Shown here piece after piece: positions 15,461 to 20,127 of a stretch of 20,127 nucleotides of DNA. The DNA is from Gaiellasilicea sp035645095. GTDB lineage: Bacteria > Actinomycetota > Thermoleophilia > Gaiellales > Gaiellaceae. The stretch is from the NCBI GenBank assembly GCA_035645095.1, contig DASQNG010000153.1, forward strand, positions 1 to 20,127, read 5' to 3'. The notes beneath the pieces are model-generated. The model was not told where the DNA came from. It saw only the letters and a list, made by a program, of their open reading frames with translations, and ran no database searches. The position numbers and the translations under genes are program-made. Every line of letters starts with the position of its first letter. Position 1 is the stretch's first letter.

Positions 15461-16407
15461 TCGAGCGTGATCCTCGGGTCGAGCCGGCTGTAGATGATGT
15501 CCACGAGCAGGTTGAAGACGACGAACGTCGTCGCGAGCAGGACGGCGGTCGCCTGCACGAGCGGGTAGTCGCGGTTGAAGATCGCCTGCAGCAGGTTCCA
15601 GCCGACGCCGGGGAGGCCGAAGATGATCTCGACGATCGCGGCGCCGCTCATGAGTACGCCGACCTCGAAGCCGACGATCGTCACGACCGGGATCAGCGCG
15701 TTGCGGAGCCCGTGCTTGAAGACGACCTTGCGCCGCGGGACGCCTTTCGCGCGCGCGGTACGGATGTAGTCCAGGTTGAGCACCTCGAGCATCGTCGCCC
15801 GCACCATCCGCATCACGATCGCCATCGTGAAGACCGAGATCGCGAAGGCGGGCATGATGAACTGCTTCAGGTTCTCCACGGGATCGTCGAGTGGCGAGAC
15901 GTAGGAGAACTGCGGCACCCAGCCGAAGACGCGTGAGGTGAAGAGGAGCAGCAGCGTCGCGAGCCAGAAGCTCGGGATCGACACCCCGATCAGACCGGCC
16001 ACGCGCGAGACGTAGTCACTTCCCTTGTCGCGCCGCACCGCGGAGATGACGCCGAGCGGCACACCGATCAGCACCGCGATGAAGAGCCCGAGGAAGACCA
16101 GCTCGAGCGTGATCGGGATCGCGTCGATCAGCGTCTCCGAGACCGGTGTCGTGTTGCGGTAGGAGATGCCGAAGTCGCCGCGGACGGCGCCCGAGGCCCA
16201 CTCCCAGTACTGCACGTGGAGTGGGCCGGTGAGGCCCAACTGCTCTTTGATCTCGTGCCGCTGAGCGTCGGTGATCGTGGTGTCGCCGGCCGTGAAGATG
16301 TCGACGATGTCGCCCGGGAGCAGGCGCACCATCAAGAAGACGATCAGCGACATCCCGATCAGGGTCGGGACGAGAAGGAGGAGTCGTCGGACGAGGAACT
16401 GCTGCAT
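15457..16407 (-). CDS. ABC transporter permease, DppB/OppB type
   Basis: 316 residues, typical length. First membrane segment at about 9-30 ('LLLLVPTLIGMSLIVFLMV'), then the family motif 'LLPGD', an external segment with 'LGLTGPLHVQYWEW', and five further membrane segments. The EAA loop is 'YIRTARAKGVPRRKVVFKH' at 214-232. It forms the transmembrane channel together with the DppC-type partner directly downstream. The ATG at 16407 has no visible Shine-Dalgarno and follows a long GC hairpin, unlike the neighbouring genes that start by overlap coupling. Confidence 0.93.
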   Translation of the reverse strand: MQQFLVRRLLLLVPTLIGMSLIVFLMVRLLPGDIVDIFTAGDTTITDAQRHEIKEQLGLTGPLHVQYWEWASGAVRGDFGISYRNTTPVSETLIDAIPITLELVFLGLFIAVLIGVPLGVISAVRRDKGSDYVSRVAGLIGVSIPSFWLATLLLLFTSRVFGWVPQFSYVSPLDDPVENLKQFIMPAFAISVFTMAIVMRMVRATMLEVLNLDYIRTARAKGVPRRKVVFKHGLRNALIPVVTIVGFEVGVLMSGAAIVEIIFGLPGVGWNLLQAIFNRDYPLVQATAVLLATTFVVFNLLVDIIYSRLDPRITLE

Positions 16408-16417
16408 GCGGGGGTGC

Positions 16418-16453
16418 GCCGGCGGGGCGGGCTCTCTCGCCCGCCCCGCCGGC
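16418..16453 (-). other. 15-bp perfect hairpin between binding-protein and permease genes
   Basis: A G/C-only arm at 16418-16432 pairs perfectly with 16439-16453 around a six-base loop TCTCTC. It lies in the 55-base gap after the binding-protein stop and ten bases before the permease start codon on the transcribed strand. No U-tract follows. In binding-protein operons such hairpins usually protect the upstream message from 3' decay or act as partial terminators so that binding protein exceeds permease; that role is inferred. Confidence 0.7.
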
Positions 16454-16462
16454 CGTCAGCCG

Positions 16463-18094
16463 TTAGTCGACCCAGACGTTCCTGATGCCGGTGTTGAAGT
16501 CGCTGAACGAGACGTACATGTTGCGCACGCGCGACCGTACGACCTGGAACTTCTGCACCGCGATCAGCGGCACCTGGACGAGCGCCTCGTCGAGAAGCTG
16601 TCGCTGCAGCGCCTTGGCGATCGCGAGCCGCTTGCTGTGGTCGAGCGTCACCTGCAGCGCGCCGACCCGCCGCCACATCGAGACGTTCCTGTAGGCGGGA
16701 TACCAACGCATGTAGATGCCGTTGCTCGGGTTGAACTCGGCGGTGTACCCGTTCACGTCGCCGCGCATGCCGCGGGCCGTGAGGTCCCACTCGAAGGAAC
16801 CGGTGCCGTTGCGGGCCGCGAACGTCCCCGGCTCCTGCGCCTCGATGTTCAGGTCGATGTTGATCCGCTTCAGCTGCTCCCGCATCACCGAGGCGAGGGC
16901 AGCGAAGTCCGCCGGGGTCGAGAACGTGGTCATCGTGACATCGAACCCACGCTGCCGCCCGGCCTGCTGCATCAGCCGCCGCGCCAGCGGCAGGTCGAAC
17001 CGCTCGTACTTGGTACGGAGCTCCTTCTGGGTGAGCGGCCACGGGCCGTAACCGGGCGGAACGTGGCCGCTGAAGGCGCCGTTGCCGCCGTAGACCTTGT
17101 TGATCATCTCCTGCCGGTTGAGCGCGTGGTTGACGGCCTTGCGCACCCGCAGGTCGTGCCACGGCTTGTTCTCGCCCGTCTTCAGCGTGAACTGCAGCTC
17201 ACGGAACGCTGCCGTGTAGTTCTTGAGCACCCGGAACCCGCGCTGCCCGGCGAACTGCCGTGCGGCGTCGGGCGAGAGGGTCGCCCCGTCGATCGCGCCG
17301 GCTCGGAGCGCGGCCACCCGCGTCTGCTCGTCGGGCAACACCTTCAGGGTGAGGTGGTCGAGATACGGCAGACCCTTGCGCCAGAAGTTCGGGTTCCGCG
17401 TGTACTCGACCGCGTCGTTCGGCGTGTAGCGCACGAGCCGGAACGGCCCGGTGCCGATGCCCTGGCGGGCGGGGTTGAGGTCGTTGTACATCCCCTGCGG
17501 CACGATCGGCGAGTACCGGCTCCACGCCAGGTACCCGAAGAGCGTCGCATCCGGCTTGGACAGGTGGATGCGGATGACGTACTTCGACATCACCTGCGTA
17601 CGCTCGATCTTCGGGAACTGACCGAGGACGGCGACGCTCCCCGGCGGCGGCGGCGAGGCCTGCAGGTCGAACGAGTACTTGCAGTCCGCAGCCGTCACCT
17701 CCTTCCCGTTGTGGAAGCGCACGCCGCGCTTCAGCGTGAAGTCGACGGTCTTGTTGTTGATCACCTTCCAGGACGCGGCGAGCGCGCCGCGGACGTTCAG
17801 GTTCGCGTCCCACTCGAGCAGCGAGTCGTACATGAACTCCTTGCCCCAGTGGTTCGACGTCAGGATCCCGCCGAACGGTGCGATGTGCACCGGATCCTGC
17901 TCGAGCGCCCACGTCAGGCGCCCGCCACGCTTCGGCTTCGGCGCCGCCTCACCCGCGGCCAGTGCCGCCCCCGAGCCTGTGAGCGCCGCCGCCGCCGCGA
18001 CACCGACACCCCGCGCCAGCAGCTGCTGGCGCGTGAGGCCGGTTCGCTTCGACTCGAACTCGACGAGTTCCTCGTCGATGAGTTCCTCCGACAT
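16463..18094 (-). CDS. Extracellular solute-binding protein family 5 (peptide/opine type)
   Basis: 543 residues from ATG 18094, chosen because a GAGGAGGAGGT ribosome site ends four bases upstream; an in-frame GTG/ATG at 18124 would precede it. An acidic 15-residue leader, then 'KRTGLTRQQLLARG' and the hydrophobic 'VGVAAAAALTGSGAALAAG', form an export signal of about 48 residues. It resembles a Tat signal, but the second arginine of the RR pair is Gln (TRQQLL). The mature part has the family-5 landmarks 'GGRLTWALEQDPVHIAPF', 'YDSLLEWD', 'VDFTLKRGVRFHNGKEVTAAD' and 'GTGPFRLVRY'. Proteins of this family deliver peptides, opines, nickel or sugars-oligomers to a DppBC-type channel. It follows the enolase-superfamily gene by 26 bases. 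Confidence 0.92.
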   Translation of the reverse strand: MSEELIDEELVEFESKRTGLTRQQLLARGVGVAAAAALTGSGAALAAGEAAPKPKRGGRLTWALEQDPVHIAPFGGILTSNHWGKEFMYDSLLEWDANLNVRGALAASWKVINNKTVDFTLKRGVRFHNGKEVTAADCKYSFDLQASPPPPGSVAVLGQFPKIERTQVMSKYVIRIHLSKPDATLFGYLAWSRYSPIVPQGMYNDLNPARQGIGTGPFRLVRYTPNDAVEYTRNPNFWRKGLPYLDHLTLKVLPDEQTRVAALRAGAIDGATLSPDAARQFAGQRGFRVLKNYTAAFRELQFTLKTGENKPWHDLRVRKAVNHALNRQEMINKVYGGNGAFSGHVPPGYGPWPLTQKELRTKYERFDLPLARRLMQQAGRQRGFDVTMTTFSTPADFAALASVMREQLKRINIDLNIEAQEPGTFAARNGTGSFEWDLTARGMRGDVNGYTAEFNPSNGIYMRWYPAYRNVSMWRRVGALQVTLDHSKRLAIAKALQRQLLDEALVQVPLIAVQKFQVVRSRVRNMYVSFSDFNTGIRNVWVD

Positions 18095-18098
18095 GTGT

Positions 18099-18109
18099 AC
18101 CTCCTCCTC
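18099..18109 (-). promoter_or_regulatory. Strong ribosome binding site of the binding-protein gene
   Basis: GAGGAGGAGGT on the minus strand lies four bases before the ATG at 18094. It contains two overlapping AGGAGG cores and is by far the best Shine-Dalgarno in the locus, where most other genes start by four-base overlap or leaderless. It decides the start codon and fits the need for excess binding protein. Confidence 0.8.
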
Positions 18110-18120
18110 GTGTCCTCGTC

Positions 18121-19278
18121 TCAAAGAATTTGCCCCACCCTCGGTGCCTCTCCCTGCACGTCGTCGTAGAAGACGGACTGACGAAGCTCGCGCCGCGCGA
18201 GCAGCTCCAGCCTCTCCGTCGAGAGCGACACCCCGAGGCCCGGCGTTCTCGGAACCGTCAGGCTACCCCCGTCGAAGTCGAGCGGCTCGTCGAGCACGTC
18301 GTCCTCCTGCAGCGGGTAGTGCGTGTCGCTCGCGAACGGGAAGTTCGCGGACGAGGCGACGACGTGCGCGTTCGCCGTCGTGGCAATGCCGAGCTCCGCC
18401 CAACTGCCGATCGCGCACCACTTGCCGGCGGTGTCTGCGAGTGCGGCGATCTGCCTCGCCCGGGTGAGCCCACCTGCCTCGGACGGGTACACGACGAAGA
18501 CGTCGCACGCCTCCGCGCGCAGAAGCGCGAGCACCGAGCGCAGGTTCGTGCAGGCCTCGTCGGCCGCGAGCGGGACGTCGACCGAGCGGCGCACGAGCGC
18601 CATCGCTTCCAGGTCGAAGTCCGGAACCGGCTGCTCGACGTACTGGAGGTCGTAGCGGCTGAGCTGGCGAATCCACTTGATCGCCGCCGGCGCGCTCCAC
18701 ATCATGTTCGCATCGATCCGGATCTTCACGTCGGGCCCGACGCGATCGCGGATCGCGGCCAGCGTTTCGTCGTCCTGGCCGAGGTCGCGGCCGACCTTGA
18801 GCTTCAGCTCCCCGTGGCCGCGCGCGACGTACGCAGCGGCACGTGCGGCGTTCGCCTCGGGCTCGTCGATGAAGAGATAGCCGACCATCGGCGCCTCGTC
18901 GCGGCAGAAACCGCCGAGCAGCTCCGCGACCGGCAGGCCGTAGGCCTTCCCTTTCAGGTCGAGGAGCGCCATCTCGATCCCCGAGATCGCGTACGCGGCG
19001 ATCTGGTTCCAGTTGCGTGAGAACTCCTCCATGCGGTGGACGAGCCGTTCCACGGCCAGGGGGTCCTGGCCGATCAAGAACTGCGCCAGCTCCCGCTCCA
19101 CGATCGTCTGAATCGTGGGCAGCGTCGGCCCCGGGCACTCCCCGATGCCCACGATCCCCTCGTCCGACGTGATGCGGATCACGAGGCCGGACGCGGTATG
19201 CCGTGTCCCGCCCGGCCACACGAGCGGCTCCCGCATCGGGACGGTGACGGCAGTGGTCTCGAGCCCGGAGATCCGCAT
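18121..19278 (-). CDS. Enolase-superfamily (muconate lactonizing subgroup-like) enzyme, copy 2
   Basis: 385 residues from ATG 19278, with GGGAG directly before it. The KxK motif is intact in 'ELKLKVG' (Lys159, Lys161). Metal ligands are 'RIDANMMW' (Asp189), 'VEQP' (Glu215) and 'AADEAC' (Asp240/Glu241). The lysine normally found at the end of the sixth barrel strand in muconate-lactonizing and dipeptide-epimerase enzymes is absent: the strand reads 'DVFVVYPSEAGG'. It therefore has one clear base side and differs in active site from copy 1, with which it shares only the family pattern. Possible activities are racemisation or epimerisation of N-acyl amino acids, or dehydration of a hydroxy acid (inference). 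It is the first gene of the leftward transporter unit, next to the second double operator. Confidence 0.9.
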   Translation of the reverse strand: MRISGLETTAVTVPMREPLVWPGGTRHTASGLVIRITSDEGIVGIGECPGPTLPTIQTIVERELAQFLIGQDPLAVERLVHRMEEFSRNWNQIAAYAISGIEMALLDLKGKAYGLPVAELLGGFCRDEAPMVGYLFIDEPEANAARAAAYVARGHGELKLKVGRDLGQDDETLAAIRDRVGPDVKIRIDANMMWSAPAAIKWIRQLSRYDLQYVEQPVPDFDLEAMALVRRSVDVPLAADEACTNLRSVLALLRAEACDVFVVYPSEAGGLTRARQIAALADTAGKWCAIGSWAELGIATTANAHVVASSANFPFASDTHYPLQEDDVLDEPLDFDGGSLTVPRTPGLGVSLSTERLELLARRELRQSVFYDDVQGEAPRVGQIL

Positions 19279-19309
19279 CTCCCGACGAGACTAGAACTGG
19301 AGCTTCGTG

Positions 19310-19339
19310 ATTGTCAACCATTTCGTTATTGTCGACAAT
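19310..19339. promoter_or_regulatory. Double GntR-type operator and divergent promoter B
   Basis: A degenerate copy ATTGTCAACCAT (19310-19321) and a perfect ATTGTCGACAAT (19328-19339) begin 18 bp apart. Rightward, TTGTCA (19311-19316), a 17-bp spacer and GACAAT (19334-19339) would start transcription near 19347, the ATG of the GntR gene, giving a leaderless message. Leftward, TTGTCG (19338-19333), 17 bp and GACAAT (19315-19310) would start near 19303 and give a 25-base leader to the enolase-superfamily gene. The layout is the reverse complement of promoter A and shares TTGTCAAC and ATTGTCGACAATCG with it. Confidence 0.82.
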
Positions 19340-19346
19340 CGCAACG

Positions 19347-20000
19347 ATGGCCGTGACCGAGGACAAGAGAGGCCCCAGGCACCAGCCCGTCGTCGAGGCG
19401 CTGCGCATCGAGATCCTGCAGGGACGCGTTGCAGCCGGGGAGCGCCTGATCGAGGAGCGCCTCTCGAACGAGTACGAGACGACACGCGGAGCCGTGCGCG
19501 AGGCGCTGCGTCGGCTCGAAGGCGAGGGTCTCGTCCAGTCCATCCCCTATCGCGGCGCATTCGTGCTCGGTGTCGGCGACGAGGAGGTGCGCCGCGTGCT
19601 GATCCCGATCCGCCTCACGCTCGAGGTGTTCTGCGTCGAGCATGCGTTGCCGCTGCTGACCGACGACGACTTCGCGGAACTCGCTAAATGCGTCTGGACG
19701 ATGGAGGACGCGGCGCGCGGGGACGACCTGGCGCGGCTCGTCGAGGCGGACGTGTCGTTCCACGAGACCGTGTTGGAGCGCGCGCGCCAGCCCTACGCGG
19801 TGCAGCTGTGGCGCGCCGTCGCGCCGCGCATCCGCGCCTACTTCCTTCGCTACGGCAAGGCGCGCGACTTCGCGCAGATCGTCGAGGAGCACCGCGAACT
19901 GCTGGCGGCGTTCCAGACACGCGACATGGAGCACGTGCTCCCCGTGCTCGAGCGGCACATCGCCGTGGACACGCCGTTGGCGGCGGAGCACGTGCCGTGA
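19347..20000 (+). CDS. GntR-family regulator with FCD ligand domain
   Basis: 217 residues from ATG 19347. A TTG at 19311 is in frame but would translate the operator. Residues about 12-78 are the winged helix-turn-helix: 'ALRIEILQGRVAAGERLIEE' region, then 'TTRGAVREALRRLEGEGLV' and the wing 'RGAFV'. Residues about 85-210 are the FCD all-helical effector domain, with all four expected metal or ligand residues: 'EADVSFHE' (Asp, His), 'EEHRELL' (His) and 'LERHI' (His). FCD regulators usually repress organic- or amino-acid catabolic genes and release DNA on binding a carboxylate. The twin palindromes directly upstream and at 8.5 kb are the obvious targets, which implies autoregulation. Its stop overlaps the ATPase start (GTGA). 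Confidence 0.93.
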   Translation: MAVTEDKRGPRHQPVVEALRIEILQGRVAAGERLIEERLSNEYETTRGAVREALRRLEGEGLVQSIPYRGAFVLGVGDEEVRRVLIPIRLTLEVFCVEHALPLLTDDDFAELAKCVWTMEDAARGDDLARLVEADVSFHETVLERARQPYAVQLWRAVAPRIRAYFLRYGKARDFAQIVEEHRELLAAFQTRDMEHVLPVLERHIAVDTPLAAEHVP

Positions 20001-20127
20001 GCGACCTGCTCCGCGTCGAGAACCTGCGGACCTCGTTCCAGACGGAGGCGGGGACGCTTCGCGCCGTCGACGGCGTCGACCTCCAGCTGCGGCGGGGCCG
20101 GACACTCGGCGTGGTCGGCGAGTCCGG
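19997..20127 (+). CDS. ABC transporter ATPase, DppD/OppD type (N-terminal 43 residues)
   Basis: The frame opens at GTG 19997, overlapping the regulator stop by four bases, and runs off the right edge. 'LLRVENLRTSFQTEAG' and 'AVDGVDLQLRRGRTLGVVGE' are the standard N-terminus of peptide-importer ATPases, and the last visible residues GES(G) begin the Walker A loop. It most likely energises the permeases encoded leftward at 14495-16407, since those lack an ATPase in their own unit. A second ATPase (DppF type) would be expected just beyond the window. Confidence 0.88.
   Translation, partial: MSDLLRVENLRTSFQTEAGTLRAVDGVDLQLRRGRTLGVVGES

Noticed and set aside
16271..18169. Long rightward open frame opposite the solute-binding protein
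   Set aside because: Antisense shadow of a clear family-5 binding protein.
19311..19346. TTG start for the GntR regulator
   Set aside because: It lies inside the operator; the ATG at 19347 gives a normal GntR length and fits the -10 spacing.

Overview
The window is uniformly high-GC DNA with strong G/C preference at codon third positions. It reads like an actinobacterial chromosome. The calcium-binding repeat protein ending in a 'DTVGCGPGRDTV...NCERV' style tail and the small CxCxxxxC protein resemble families I associate with Thermoleophilia (Gaiellales/Solirubrobacterales); this placement is an inference. No rRNA, tRNA, CRISPR array, insertion sequence or phage gene was seen. Genes are packed tightly, eight neighbouring pairs overlap by exactly four bases (GTGA or ATGA), and no gene-free stretch exceeds about 155 bases.

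Left part (1-4750): a leftward pair, an unrecognised gene cut by the window edge and a 934-residue helical-repeat protein ending in a HELGH zinc-peptidase-like domain. Then come a rightward RTX-type nonapeptide-repeat protein with no signal peptide, a small helical protein, and a convergent small conserved cysteine-motif protein.

Right part (4753-20127): one large catabolic or scavenging locus in four transcription units arranged around two divergent promoters. From the first promoter (about 8513-8549) a leftward unit encodes an aspartoacylase/DoeB-type deacylase, a ceramidase-like amidohydrolase and a GlcD-type FAD oxidase; a rightward unit encodes an enolase-superfamily enzyme, a class III aminotransferase and a second DoeB-type deacylase. 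From the second promoter (about 19310-19346) a leftward unit encodes a second enolase-superfamily enzyme, an oligopeptide-type binding protein, two permeases, an N-acyl-D-amino-acid deacylase and a threonine-aldolase-like PLP enzyme; a rightward unit encodes a GntR/FCD regulator and the start of the transporter ATPase.

The most informative signal is regulatory. Both divergent promoters carry the same double operator: a perfect ATTGTCGACAAT palindrome and a degenerate copy whose start lies exactly 18 bp away. These elements also look like the -35 and -10 boxes, and two of the genes appear to be leaderless. The simple reading is one regulon under the local GntR/FCD protein: import of an N-acylated amino compound or short peptide, deacylation by several unrelated amidohydrolases, epimerisation or dehydration by the enolase-superfamily enzymes, then transamination, aldol cleavage and oxidation. 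The actual substrate cannot be read from the sequence.
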